DNA of 64,000 bases from Paenibacillus nanensis (GCF_003583765.1 NZ_QXQA01000002.1:558001-622000); one strand, 5' to 3'; positions 55,339-64,000 are shown, numbered from the stretch's first letter. The notes: generated by a model from the sequence alone, not told the origin. Translations and numbers: made by a program.

Positions 55339-55434
55339 TTAAATCGTGGAGATTCCGTCCCATGGGGTGTCCATTCCGTCTGCTTTATACATAGTCGGAG
55401 TCAGGTCTTCTACTTCACGGATTTCGATCGTCAT
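55339..55434 (-). CDS. RiPP-like precursor peptide, 31 residues
   Basis: A short frame with a textbook ribosome site, AAAGGAGGTGACATT before ATG. The peptide begins MTIEIREVEDLTP (acidic leader-like) and ends ADGMDTPWDGISTI. It has no Cys, so it is not a lanthipeptide or azole precursor of the common kind. It has a Trp, several Asp and Thr, and a free C-terminal Ile. The downstream genes encode an adenylating enzyme, a leader-binding protease and a small protein, all in one unit. The leader/core border is not visible; the GMDTPWDGISTI tail is my guess for the core. Confidence 0.75.
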   Translation of the reverse strand: MTIEIREVEDLTPTMYKADGMDTPWDGISTI

Positions 55435-55454
55435 AATGTCACCTCCTTTATTCA

Positions 55455-55580
55455 TTACTGTAACTTTAATACATAATTAGAAACTTGAGGAGGTTGATTT
55501 TTTTTCACCCCTAGTAAAGTTGAATCGATGTTATTTAACGATTTAAAGTTGACTGTTCGATAGGGAACTTTATCCTCCAT
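55455..55580 (-). CDS. Possible 41-residue open frame upstream of the precursor
   Basis: The frame from ATG 55580 (starts MEDKVPYRTVNFKSLNN, ends SNYVLKLQ) ends 20 bases before the precursor ATG. No ribosome site precedes it, and the DNA is AT-rich where promoters of both divergent units should lie. I list it because its composition is protein-like and it sits in series with the peptide gene, but chance is just as likely. Confidence 0.25.
   Translation of the reverse strand: MEDKVPYRTVNFKSLNNIDSTLLGVKKNQPPQVSNYVLKLQ
55549..55576 (+). promoter_or_regulatory. Promoter candidate for the giant SLH genes
   Basis: TTGACT (55549-55554) and TATCCT (55571-55576) are 16 bases apart, giving a leader of about 250 bases before the ATG at 55833. 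The leader contains a small hairpin around CGAAGC-AT-GGCTTCG and an 11-codon frame (ATG 55626, stop 55659-55661) with GGAGGGG before it. Its role is unknown. Confidence 0.4.
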
Positions 55581-55832
55581 TTATTAAAATAATTTTTAAA
55601 AGTTTTAAAAATGGAGGGGCGAAGCATGGCTTCGGTTATACGCTGGGCATCATGCGGCTGACGCTTGTAGGCTGCTGTCTGTCAATATTAAGCACGCGAA
55701 TCAATCGTATTTTGCCTCATTCAGGATTCCACATTTTGTATATGTAATGTCACGGTAATTCGTCCGATATAAGAAGGATTGCGAGAGCAATAGATTGCAA
55801 TCACAATTGACAGCTTAGAGGGGATAAGACCG

Positions 55833-58625
55833 ATGACAAAAAAGACTTTTACGACATGGTTGATGGCAACCAGTGTAGCGGCGGCGGCCATGACGCCGTC
55901 CGGCTCTGTATTCGCATCCCCGGACCTTGCAAAGGGATCGGAAGCTATGTTCAGCGACTGGGGACAGACCGATCCGTCTCTCCGGGAAGCCATTAAACAA
56001 GCCTCGGAGTTAGGCTTGATAAACGGCGATCCTTCCGGTACATTCCGGCCTTTGGATACGCTCACAAGACAGGAGCTTGCGGTATTGCTGGCGAGGTCTT
56101 TACATATTGACCCCGTGAATGCGAAATACTCTTCGTTTCGTGACGTCCCGGTCATCGCTTGGGCGCATCCCTATATCGAAGCCGTAAAGGCAGCGGGAGT
56201 TATGCAGGGAGACGGGAAAAATTTCCGTCCCGGCGACCGCGTCACCCGCGAGGAATTGGCCACGGCCCTTCTGAAAAGCGTTCGACCCGATAAGACGGCT
56301 GTCTCAGAAGCTTCGGTAGCGTTCGCGGACCGTGCGCAGGTCAGTACATGGGCCGAACAGGCCGTTCAAGACGCGTTGACGCTCGGCATGATGGAACTGA
56401 GAGACGGACATTTTGCTCCGAAGCAGGCTGTTCAGCGTCAAGAAGCCGCTGCTTCGCTTGTGCACGCATTCCATCCCGGCGAGCAGGCGGCCGTATTGGA
56501 TTGGACCGACGGGCATCATATTTCGATCGACGGCGAAACGTATCTGATCGGCGAATCGCTGAAAGGGCTGCTGCGTATCGAAAATAGCGCCATCCTCAAA
56601 AGCGCAAAAATTCGTTTTGCGGCGGAAGGCGGCACATTGAATCGAATCGACTTCCTGGAGATCGTTCAAAGCGGGGAAAACCCGGCAGCCGGCGAAGCGG
56701 AATTTTCTCGAAATATCGTACTTGACGCTCAAGGAGACCGGATCGAAGGCAGCGTTGTCATCTCCGGTGATTTCGTGTCCGTAAAACATTTGACGGTTGC
56801 CGGCGACTTCGAGATTTCGCAGGCTTTGCATCACGACTTTTACGGCTACGACGTATCGGTATTAGGCAATACGGTCATCAACGGCGGCGATACCCATACC
56901 GTTGTTTTTGACAATGCCAAGCTGCAAACCGTCGACATTAATAAAAAGGACGTGCGGGTTGATACGGCCGGCACTACGACGGTCAAGGAATTTCAGATTT
57001 ATTCCAGCACGACCCTGATCGGAGAAGCAGGCTCGATTATCGAACGCGTTACGTTGAAGGACGGCGCGGGGAAAGTTGATATCTCGGCCTCGATCGATTC
57101 CCTGATCGTAAGCTCAAGCGCAAGCATAACTCTGGGGACGGGCAGCCGTATTCACCGGATTGAAGTTACCGATCAGGCGGCCCAGTTGAAGATTCAACCG
57201 GGCGCGAACGTAGCCGATATCACGCTGCCGGCCAATGTCGATATTTCCGCGATTGTTTCGAATTACGAGCAAGTTCGAAGCCAGATCGGGAACGTGAACG
57301 GCACGAAGCCTGCATCTCCGGCTGTTCAGCCTACGCCGGCAGCGCCGCAAATTCCGGCGCCGACCCCAAGCACGCCGCAGGATCCGACTCCTGATCCGGA
57401 CACATCGGCGCCGCAGGATCCGACTCCTGATCCGGACACGACAACGCCGCAGGACCCGACTCCTGATCCGGACACGACAACGCCGCAGGATCCGACTCCT
57501 GATCCGGACACGACAACGCCGCAGGACCCGACTCCTAATCCGGACACGACAACGCCGCAGGACCCGACTCCTGATCCGGACACGACAACGCCTCAGGATC
57601 CGACTCCTGATCCGGATACATCGACGCCGCAGGACCCGTCTCCTGATCCGGATACATCGACGCCGCAGGACCCGACTCCTGATCCGGACACGACAACGCC
57701 GCAGGATCCGACTCCTGATCCGGACACGACAACGCCGCAGGACCCGACTCCTGATCCGGATACATCAACGCCTCAGGATCCGACTCCTGATCCGGACACG
57801 ACAACGCCGCAGGATCCGTCTCCTGACCCGGATACATCGACGCCGCAGGACCCGACTCCTGATCCGGGCACGCTAAACCAGGCGCCATATATAGTCAATA
57901 AAGTCGAGGATCAAAATGCAAGGTTGGAAGAAGGCGACGTAACAATCGACTTGTCCGGCATCTTCGCAGACGATGACGGAGATAAATTGAACATCTCCGC
58001 CGTGTCGGAAGATCGAGGCGTGGCCGAGGTCAGAATGTCCGACGACGGCAGTCAGCTGATTATCACCCCGGTATCCGTGGGATCCGTGACAATCGTGCTT
58101 ACCGCGGCGGACCCGACCGGCAGCGAAATAAAAGACGAGTTTATGGTTAGCGTAGCTCCCGCTTATGCAAAAACGCCGTTTTTCTCCGAAGTCGATTGGG
58201 GCAGCGATTCGAATCAATATTTTGAAATCTACAATCCGACGAACAGTGCGATCAGTCTGGACCGGATATTCATCGAATGGGGAGATACAGGAAGAATGTC
58301 CCTTTCGGATGCGGAAGCCGGCGACAGCGGCGTAACCGATCTGCCTGCAGGCCAACCAATTACGATCTCGGATGAGCTATCCGGCGATTTGGAAAAACCG
58401 CAGCTGCAGTACAGATTCGACATCGGTTTCGAATATACGGAGCCGATTGTCGTTAAGCTTATCGTCAATGATGTCGTCGTGGACAGCATAATCTTCCAGC
58501 CGAACGTATCCGCTTTCCGTCAAAGCGGCACCTTGGCGGGCAGCGACTCCTATGACCCGGCCCAATGGAGCGAGCAGAATTACGATTCAAATCTGGAAGA
58601 CCTTGGAAAATACACAAACAAATAG
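55833..58625 (+). CDS. SLH-anchored surface protein with PDT-rich stalk
   Basis: 930 residues. Signal peptide of about 27 residues ending VFA, three SLH repeats (about 38-215), a beta-rich domain with repeated hydrophobic rungs that resembles a beta-helix (about 225-490), a stalk of 12-residue repeats (PTPDPDTTTPQD, about 518-680), one cadherin/Ig-like domain (about 686-775, IDLSGIFADDDGDKLNISA), and a C-terminal lamin-tail-like domain (FFSEVDWGSDSNQYFEIYNP). GAGGGG lies nine bases before the ATG. The protein should stand on the cell wall and expose the C-terminal domains. It is a paralog of the next gene, sharing all parts except the stalk, and probably shares its transcript. Confidence 0.88.
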   Translation: MTKKTFTTWLMATSVAAAAMTPSGSVFASPDLAKGSEAMFSDWGQTDPSLREAIKQASELGLINGDPSGTFRPLDTLTRQELAVLLARSLHIDPVNAKYSSFRDVPVIAWAHPYIEAVKAAGVMQGDGKNFRPGDRVTREELATALLKSVRPDKTAVSEASVAFADRAQVSTWAEQAVQDALTLGMMELRDGHFAPKQAVQRQEAAASLVHAFHPGEQAAVLDWTDGHHISIDGETYLIGESLKGLLRIENSAILKSAKIRFAAEGGTLNRIDFLEIVQSGENPAAGEAEFSRNIVLDAQGDRIEGSVVISGDFVSVKHLTVAGDFEISQALHHDFYGYDVSVLGNTVINGGDTHTVVFDNAKLQTVDINKKDVRVDTAGTTTVKEFQIYSSTTLIGEAGSIIERVTLKDGAGKVDISASIDSLIVSSSASITLGTGSRIHRIEVTDQAAQLKIQPGANVADITLPANVDISAIVSNYEQVRSQIGNVNGTKPASPAVQPTPAAPQIPAPTPSTPQDPTPDPDTSAPQDPTPDPDTTTPQDPTPDPDTTTPQDPTPDPDTTTPQDPTPNPDTTTPQDPTPDPDTTTPQDPTPDPDTSTPQDPSPDPDTSTPQDPTPDPDTTTPQDPTPDPDTTTPQDPTPDPDTSTPQDPTPDPDTTTPQDPSPDPDTSTPQDPTPDPGTLNQAPYIVNKVEDQNARLEEGDVTIDLSGIFADDDGDKLNISAVSEDRGVAEVRMSDDGSQLIITPVSVGSVTIVLTAADPTGSEIKDEFMVSVAPAYAKTPFFSEVDWGSDSNQYFEIYNPTNSAISLDRIFIEWGDTGRMSLSDAEAGDSGVTDLPAGQPITISDELSGDLEKPQLQYRFDIGFEYTEPIVVKLIVNDVVVDSIIFQPNVSAFRQSGTLAGSDSYDPAQWSEQNYDSNLEDLGKYTNK
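57384..57872 (+). repeat. 36-bp tandem repeat coding the PDT stalk
   Basis: Thirteen full copies and one partial copy of a 36-base unit (12 codons, PTPDPDTTTPQD and variants with S, N or A). Copies differ mostly at third positions (GAT/GAC, CAGGAT/CAGGAC). Such repeats change copy number easily by slippage, so stalk length may vary among strains. The minus strand stays open through the array only because of its base composition. Confidence 0.92.
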
Positions 58626-58675
58626 ATCGCCCCGAAAAGTTCCATACAGCATGTAAGAAGACAGATAAAGGGGAT

Positions 58676-61600
58676 ATGGAAGTGAATAGTCGATTAATCA
58701 AATTGCTGGTCGCCACCAGCGTGTTTGCCACTGCGGCCGGACCAAACGCGGAATTTGCCTTTGCGGCAAAAGTATATGAGGCCTCGAGCTCTGAATCGAC
58801 TTTCCCCGACCTCGAGCAGGTTCCGGTTTCGCAGCGTCAGGCTATTCTTGAAGCAGCCGAGCTTGGCTTTCTGACCGGTGGATTGGACGGGCGTTTTCGC
58901 CCCCAATCCACGCTCACTCGGCAGGAACTGGCCGTCGTGCTGACGAGAATCCTCCAGCTCGACGTGAAAGAAACAAGCCGTCCTTCTTTCAAAGATGTCA
59001 CGTCTAAAACATGGGGACGCAACTATATTGAGGCAGCCGCCAAGGCCGGTCTAATGAAAGGGGACGCGCAGAAGCGTTTCCGCGCCGATGCGCCTGTCAC
59101 CCGGCAGGAGCTGGCCGCCGTCCTGGTTCAAGCCGCCAAGGACGCCCAAACCAAAACGAACGAAAAAACCTTGCTTCAAGATGAGAAAGCAGTCGGTGCA
59201 TGGGCGAAAAACGCCGTGCAATCTGTACTGGAGAACGGATGGATGGAAGCGGAAAACGGCTATTTCCATCCTAAGCAGGCCGTGAAGCGGCAGGAGATTG
59301 CTAGCATTCTCATGGAAGCTTTTTACCCTGACAAACTGTCCGGCGTCACTCGGACCATTCAGAACGTTTCCGAACAGGGCGTGACGATTAACGGATATAC
59401 TTACGCCGTCTCCGATCGGACGAAAGGGATTCTGAGCCGATCGAACAGCACCATTTTGCAGGGGGCGAAGATCCGATTCGATGCGTCGGGACGCAATCTG
59501 GACAAGATTACGTACCTGGAGCTGCGGCGCGGCGGAACGGCCGCTTCGAAAGGCGCCAACGAATTCAGCTCCAATCTGCTGCTCGATGGGAAGCTGGGCA
59601 TTGTCGACGGAGACGTAAAAGTTGCGGACGACTATATTTCTATGGCAAACCTGACGATTACAGGCGACTTGGAGATTAGCAAAGAGCTGGAAAACGACTT
59701 TTACGGCAGCATGGTCGAAGTGCAAGGAAATACGATCGTCAACGGGGGCGACGCGAACACCGTCGTCTTCGAAGGCTCGAACCTTGCGTCCGTCGATGTT
59801 AACAAAACGAACGTGAGAGTCGAAGCGCTCGGTCAAACTTTCATCCAGGAGATGAATTTGAACGTCGATTCGACGATTGTTGGCACCTCGACGGCGGCGA
59901 TAGATCAGATCAACGTGGCTGGGGCGGCTCAGCAGGTCAACCTGCAGGGAACGGTCGATACGGTCACCGTTCGTACCGGTTCCGCGATTACCGGGACGGC
60001 AAATATCGGACGGATGTCGGTCCTAACGTCGAATCCTGTTACGTTAAACACAACGGGAACCATCGCCAATCTTAACGTCACCCAATCATCCGCGGCAGTC
60101 ACCGTAGGGTCGAACCTGACGATAAGTAACCTTTCGACGCCGTCAGGCGTGGCAGCAGGCTCGGTCATCACCAATTATTCCGCCGTTCAATCGCAAATCG
60201 GCAGTCCAGGCCCTGTCAACAGCGCGCCGATCGTTCGAAATCCGATCAAGGACTTTACGATGACCGTCGGCGAGAAGAAGACGATCGATCTTTCTCAAGT
60301 GTTCAATGATGTCGACGGCAACTTGTCGTATTATAAAGCGCTGCTGGTCAAAGCGGCTTCTGCGCCCGAGCTCGTCACGGTTACGATTGACGGCAACCAT
60401 TTGACGATCGAAGCGAAGCTGGCGGGCAAAATTACGGTGCGTACGCAGGCTTACGATTCCAACAATGCCCGCATTAACCACGATTTCGCGGTAACGGTGA
60501 ACCGGAATCCGGTCGCGTCAGATGTTCCCGAGCAGTTGGCGACGCTGGATGCTGCGGCAAGCACGTTGGACCTGAGCGCATACTTTACGGATCCGGACGG
60601 GGACGCCCTCATCTACAATGCTTTATCGAGCGACGAAAATGTCATTGCCGCTTCCGTATCCAGCAAGCTGCTGCAGCTGCAGGCAATCGCACTGGGACAA
60701 ACGACGGTTACCGTGACGGCCGAAGACGGTCGGGGCGGTACGGTCGTCAAGGATATCGTCGTTCGTGTCAACCGTTCGCCGCAGACCTTGACTCCTCTTC
60801 CGGATCGCAAAGCTTCGATCGGAACGAATCTACAGATCGACCTGTCGAACGCTTTCCAAGACCCGGACGGAGATACGCTGGCTTTTGAAGCTTCTTCGCA
60901 AAACGCTTCTTCGGCAGCTGCGGCTGCAAGCGGCAGCGCTTTGACTGTCACGCCTCTGGCGGAAGGCCCGGTGTCCGTCACCGTCACGGCCAAAGACGGC
61001 AAAGGCGGAGCGGCGAGCCAAACGTTCACCGTCAACGTGAACCACAGCCCCAAGCTTGACCGGTCCCCGGGCGTGCAGGAATCGATGGTTGGAAAAGGCG
61101 ACGTCTTCGTGGAATTGGACGGCATGTTCAGCGATGTGGATGGCGACCCGCTGACCTATGAGGTTCAGTCGGCGTCGGCCGCTGTCGCAACCGCGGAGGT
61201 TGTTTCGAATAACCGGATTCGCTTGACTCCCGTATCGGGCGGCGATACGGTCGTAACCATAACAGCAAACGACGGCCGCGGAGGTACGACGAGCGGAACC
61301 TTCGACGTTCGGGTCAACGAGGCGCCGACGGTTAAGCAGCCGGCCGGAGACCGTTTTATCCAATTGACGGGCGGGAGCGTGACGGTCGATCTTGCGAACG
61401 TCTTCCAAGACGGTAACGCCGACAGCCTTACGTTGGCTGCGGAATCCGGCGATCCGTCGATACTGACGGTCGATTTAAGCGGGACGCTGCTGAAGCTTGC
61501 CCCGGTCAGCGCGGGCATCTCGACCGTAAAAGTAACGGCCGATGACGGCCGCGGGGGCCAGGTTAGCGACAGCTTTGCTGTTTTGGTTAATCGTTCTCCT

Positions 61601-63763
61601 CAGGCAGCCGGTTCGCTTGCCGATCAACTGCTTACGATCGGAAACGGCGAGAAAAGAATCGACGTAACCGGCGTGTTTTCCGACCTTGACGGCGATGCCT
61701 TGACCTACCAAGCGGTATCTGCCGACGACTCCATCGCCGCGGTATCCGTATCAGGCGGCGAAATTACGATCGATCCGCTCGCTGCGGGAACGACTACGAT
61801 TACCGTGACGGCGACCGACGGCTACGACGGAGAAACGAGCAAAACGTTCGACGTGACCGTTAACCGCGCTCCGGTCGTCGATCAAGCCGTATCGGATCAG
61901 CTGATCACGCTCGGCGCAGGAGACGCTGCCGTCGATTTGAGTCAAGCGTTCCGAGACGAAGACGGCGATTCTCTGACGCTGACCGCTTCTTCGCTCTCCG
62001 AGAATCTGGCAACCGTAACACTGGACGCTGTTTCCAATGTGCTTACGATTCATCCGCTTGCCGGAGGAACCGCCTCGATCCTCATTCAGGCGGAAGACGG
62101 CCGCGGCGGCAAGAAGAATCAGACGTTCGAGGTCAAGGTCAACCAGGCTCCTCTGGCGGGGAATCTGGCCGATCGGACCCTGTCGCTCGGAAGCGCTGAT
62201 CAAAAGATCGACTTAAACGGCATCTTTACGGATGCGGACGGTGATGCATTGACGCTCAGCGCGGCTTCCGCCGATCCTTCCGTTGCATCTGTCGTGCTGG
62301 ACGGCCAGGAGCTGTCACTGAGCTCGGTGTCGCTCGGCAGCACGAACGTGACCGTTACCGCGTCCGACTCGCGCGGCGGCACGGTGTCGAAAACGATCGC
62401 AGTCGAAGTGCGGCCGAATCGGGCGCCAGTTGTGAATCAGACAATTGACGGACAAGCCGTTCGACCGGGCAAAGAAATCGAACTTGATCTTACGAACGCG
62501 TTCAGCGATCCGGACGAAGATGCTTTGAGTTACCAAGCCGTATCCGCAGATGCTTCGCTAGCTTCGGTATCGGTAGCGGGTCATCGGTTGACCGTTAGCG
62601 GCATTGCGGACGGAGCCACCGTGATCACCATGACGGCGACGGACGCGGCGGGAAATCGGATGGACACTTCCTTCCAGGTCAACGTCGTATCGAACGATGC
62701 GCCGGAAGTTGTCGGTTCCGTTCCGGAACAGTTCGTTGTGCCGGGATTCGCGAGTCAAGTTGCCATCGATTCGCTGTTCCGGGATAACGATGGCGACTCA
62801 TTGACGTATAGCGCGGAGGCTGCTGCGGGGGGAATGATCGTTCCGGGCGTCGACGGCAATATGCTGAAGATGGCTTCAGGAACCGGCAGCGGACAAACGC
62901 TGGTGACCGTAACGGCCGACGACGGCCGAGGAGGGAAGACAAGCACGACGATTCAGGTAACTGTGGTCGAGATCATCCATCAGAAAGCCATAACGACCAA
63001 GGTTGGCGTTGCGAACGTCTCTTATAGCCTGGCGTCTTACTTCCAAGCGCAGCAGCCGCTTACCGTCTATCGCGCGGACAACGGCACGCTCGTCAAACCA
63101 AGCGAATCGCTTCTGAACGGCACCACATTGAACATGGTTCCGGGCAATTCGACCGGCATGATTACTTACTTTGTGATCTCTGCGGACGGGAAAGCCGCTT
63201 CCGTTCAGTTGAACGTGCTGCAGCAGCAAGGCGCCGCGGCGTTTTTCTCGGAATATTCGCGGGAAAATCAAATGAATATCTACCTTGAAATGTACAATAT
63301 GAATGAAGATGCAATTAACTATCAAATCATTGGGTACCGTTATAATTTGAAGACCCAAGAGATGGAGAAAATGCTTGATCGCGATTACCAAAAAGATTCC
63401 TATGCGAGAGTGAATCAAATTTATAAAGGACATATCGGCATGGTGATCAATAACGTATTCTATGAATTCATGGATCGCACCCAGGTTCCGGGCTATCACG
63501 ACGAACTCGTCATGAACCTGGATTGGAATTACAAATTCGACGGCTATGTCGTCTGCGCGTTCGAATTGGTCAAAGACGGCCAGGTCATCGACGTGCTCGG
63601 AGACAAGAACTGGACGCCGGCTTCGGGCTCCGAACCGCTGCCGGCAACCGGCACGCTGATCCGCAAGCAAGGCGTCGCTACCGGCTCGGACGCCTTCAGT
63701 CTGAACGGCGAATGGGATCTCCTTCCGTTCTCGCTCGAATACGTCAACAAACACACGCCGTAA
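58676..63763 (+). CDS. Giant SLH-anchored protein with ten cadherin/Ig-like repeats
   Basis: About 1,695 residues. Start is ATG 58676 or, matching the paralog and spacing to AAAGGGG better, GTG 58682 (reads MNSRLIKLLVATSV). Signal peptide ends near AFA; three SLH repeats lie at about 28-200. A beta-helix-like domain homologous to that of the previous gene is followed by ten tandem repeats of about 92 residues. Most carry a calcium-type DxDGDxLxY loop and end in a VTVTAxDGRGG...VN pattern. A last beta domain and a C-terminal lamin-tail-like region begin at FFSEYSRENQMNIYLEMYN. It should form a long stiff rod on the cell surface, probably for adhesion or for binding a polymer. It lies 50 bases after its paralog, in one operon. 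Confidence 0.88.
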   Translation: MEVNSRLIKLLVATSVFATAAGPNAEFAFAAKVYEASSSESTFPDLEQVPVSQRQAILEAAELGFLTGGLDGRFRPQSTLTRQELAVVLTRILQLDVKETSRPSFKDVTSKTWGRNYIEAAAKAGLMKGDAQKRFRADAPVTRQELAAVLVQAAKDAQTKTNEKTLLQDEKAVGAWAKNAVQSVLENGWMEAENGYFHPKQAVKRQEIASILMEAFYPDKLSGVTRTIQNVSEQGVTINGYTYAVSDRTKGILSRSNSTILQGAKIRFDASGRNLDKITYLELRRGGTAASKGANEFSSNLLLDGKLGIVDGDVKVADDYISMANLTITGDLEISKELENDFYGSMVEVQGNTIVNGGDANTVVFEGSNLASVDVNKTNVRVEALGQTFIQEMNLNVDSTIVGTSTAAIDQINVAGAAQQVNLQGTVDTVTVRTGSAITGTANIGRMSVLTSNPVTLNTTGTIANLNVTQSSAAVTVGSNLTISNLSTPSGVAAGSVITNYSAVQSQIGSPGPVNSAPIVRNPIKDFTMTVGEKKTIDLSQVFNDVDGNLSYYKALLVKAASAPELVTVTIDGNHLTIEAKLAGKITVRTQAYDSNNARINHDFAVTVNRNPVASDVPEQLATLDAAASTLDLSAYFTDPDGDALIYNALSSDENVIAASVSSKLLQLQAIALGQTTVTVTAEDGRGGTVVKDIVVRVNRSPQTLTPLPDRKASIGTNLQIDLSNAFQDPDGDTLAFEASSQNASSAAAAASGSALTVTPLAEGPVSVTVTAKDGKGGAASQTFTVNVNHSPKLDRSPGVQESMVGKGDVFVELDGMFSDVDGDPLTYEVQSASAAVATAEVVSNNRIRLTPVSGGDTVVTITANDGRGGTTSGTFDVRVNEAPTVKQPAGDRFIQLTGGSVTVDLANVFQDGNADSLTLAAESGDPSILTVDLSGTLLKLAPVSAGISTVKVTADDGRGGQVSDSFAVLVNRSPQAAGSLADQLLTIGNGEKRIDVTGVFSDLDGDALTYQAVSADDSIAAVSVSGGEITIDPLAAGTTTITVTATDGYDGETSKTFDVTVNRAPVVDQAVSDQLITLGAGDAAVDLSQAFRDEDGDSLTLTASSLSENLATVTLDAVSNVLTIHPLAGGTASILIQAEDGRGGKKNQTFEVKVNQAPLAGNLADRTLSLGSADQKIDLNGIFTDADGDALTLSAASADPSVASVVLDGQELSLSSVSLGSTNVTVTASDSRGGTVSKTIAVEVRPNRAPVVNQTIDGQAVRPGKEIELDLTNAFSDPDEDALSYQAVSADASLASVSVAGHRLTVSGIADGATVITMTATDAAGNRMDTSFQVNVVSNDAPEVVGSVPEQFVVPGFASQVAIDSLFRDNDGDSLTYSAEAAAGGMIVPGVDGNMLKMASGTGSGQTLVTVTADDGRGGKTSTTIQVTVVEIIHQKAITTKVGVANVSYSLASYFQAQQPLTVYRADNGTLVKPSESLLNGTTLNMVPGNSTGMITYFVISADGKAASVQLNVLQQQGAAAFFSEYSRENQMNIYLEMYNMNEDAINYQIIGYRYNLKTQEMEKMLDRDYQKDSYARVNQIYKGHIGMVINNVFYEFMDRTQVPGYHDELVMNLDWNYKFDGYVVCAFELVKDGQVIDVLGDKNWTPASGSEPLPATGTLIRKQGVATGSDAFSLNGEWDLLPFSLEYVNKHTP
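60218..62970 (+). repeat. Ten cadherin/Ig-like protein repeats
   Basis: Units of about 270-285 bases. Each begins near N-x-AP and ends at V-x-V-N. The DPDGDALTY calcium loop is kept in most units and weakened in unit 1 (DVDGNLSY), unit 5 (DGNADSL) and unit 9 (DPDEDAL). DNA identity between units is modest, so the array is old rather than a fresh expansion. Confidence 0.85.
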
Positions 63764-63788
63764 ACTCACGCAAAACCCAGTGGAATGA

Positions 63789-63826
63789 AAAGAGTGTCGA
63801 GGAAGTCTCGACACTCTTTCTTTTTG
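63789..63826 (+). terminator. Terminator of the giant SLH operon
   Basis: AAAGAGTGTCGA and TCGACACTCTTT form a perfect 12-base-pair stem with a seven-base loop, followed by TCTTTTTG. The remaining sequence to the window end (63827-64000) shows no gene that I can support. Confidence 0.9.
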
Positions 63827-64000
63827 TTTACGTATTCTATCCATTCAACTAAAAATAGCATCCCTTGGTCCTTTCTCAGTGACGCTATTTTTCATCTTCG
63901 GTCGACCAGCTGCTTTCTTCAGCAAATTGTGGCAGACCTCAACGTGATCTTATCGAGTTTAAGTTTTTGTCACCAACGATTTCGAGATGGAGCCGGTCGC

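Noticed and set aside
57326..57888. Minus-strand frames across the 36-base repeat
   Set aside because: They stay open only because a 36-base unit without stops in that frame is repeated; residues are low-complexity and no ribosome site exists.
62876..63844. Minus-strand 322-codon frame at the end of the giant SLH gene
   Set aside because: Antisense to the cadherin/lamin-tail-like region, overlaps the terminator, and has no ribosome site or domain.
63840..64000. Possible transposase end or small gene at the right edge
   Set aside because: A minus-strand stretch (KKAAGRPKMKNSVTEKGPRD) is open for about 38 codons but has stops just upstream and no recognisable motif.
1..64000. CRISPR arrays, tRNA or rRNA genes, insertion sequences, prophage genes
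   Set aside because: I saw no spaced direct repeats of CRISPR type, no tRNA or rRNA sequence, and no intact transposase or phage gene.

Overview
The window looks like a chromosomal segment of a Paenibacillus-type, spore-forming Firmicute. Supporting signs are strong GGAGG-type ribosome binding sites, secreted proteins with S-layer-homology (SLH) domains, YesM/YesN-type two-component systems beside CUT1 sugar ABC transporters, CcpA-type cre boxes and a decayed sporulation-sigma-factor fragment. Species cannot be fixed from the sequence. Most genes serve capture and breakdown of plant polysaccharides.

Layout. 1-10 kb: the end of a probable glycosidase, a patatin-like lipase, a LysR regulator divergent from a carboxylesterase and a TauE/SafE transporter, an AraC regulator divergent from a GH35-type beta-galactosidase, an SLH-domain remnant, and a TetR regulator divergent from an alpha/beta hydrolase with two clear operators. 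10-15 kb: a GH13 alpha-amylase whose reading frame breaks inside the starch-binding module. The downstream frame carries bacterial Ig-like and SLH anchoring domains, so this is probably one surface amylase split by a frameshift. 15-19 kb: SDR dehydrogenase, MFS exporter, LysR regulator, DUF488 protein.

19-32 kb, all minus strand: YesN regulator, histidine kinase, a membrane-anchored sugar-binding protein, lipoprotein sugar-binding protein, two permeases, a GH127 beta-L-arabinofuranosidase and a secreted clan GH-A hydrolase with CBM35 modules. Cre boxes suggest catabolite control. 32-37.5 kb: a Weimberg-type pentonate operon (YjhG/YagF dehydratase, 2-oxoglutarate semialdehyde dehydrogenase, FAH-family dehydratase) preceded by an IclR regulator. 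37.5-51.5 kb: a second polysaccharide locus with its own kinase and regulator, two binding proteins, two permeases, a 1435-residue GH39-like enzyme ending in cohesin and dockerin domains, and a small cohesin-SLH protein. The last two suggest a minimal cohesin-dockerin surface complex.

52-55.5 kb holds the most unusual system: a compact minus-strand RiPP-like operon. It has a 31-residue precursor peptide, a hairpin, a ThiF/E1-like adenylating enzyme with an N-terminal peptide-recognition-like domain, a PqqD-like plus M50 membrane metalloprotease, and a translationally coupled 51-residue protein, closed by a terminator. There is no YcaO, radical SAM or lanthipeptide enzyme and no dedicated ABC exporter. 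55.8-63.8 kb: two tandem paralogous giant SLH surface proteins, one with a 36-bp tandem repeat coding a Pro/Asp/Thr stalk and one with ten cadherin/Ig-like repeats.

Besides intact genes, several downstream gaps contain decayed gene tails (SLH, sigma-K-like, unknown), suggesting repeated local deletion.
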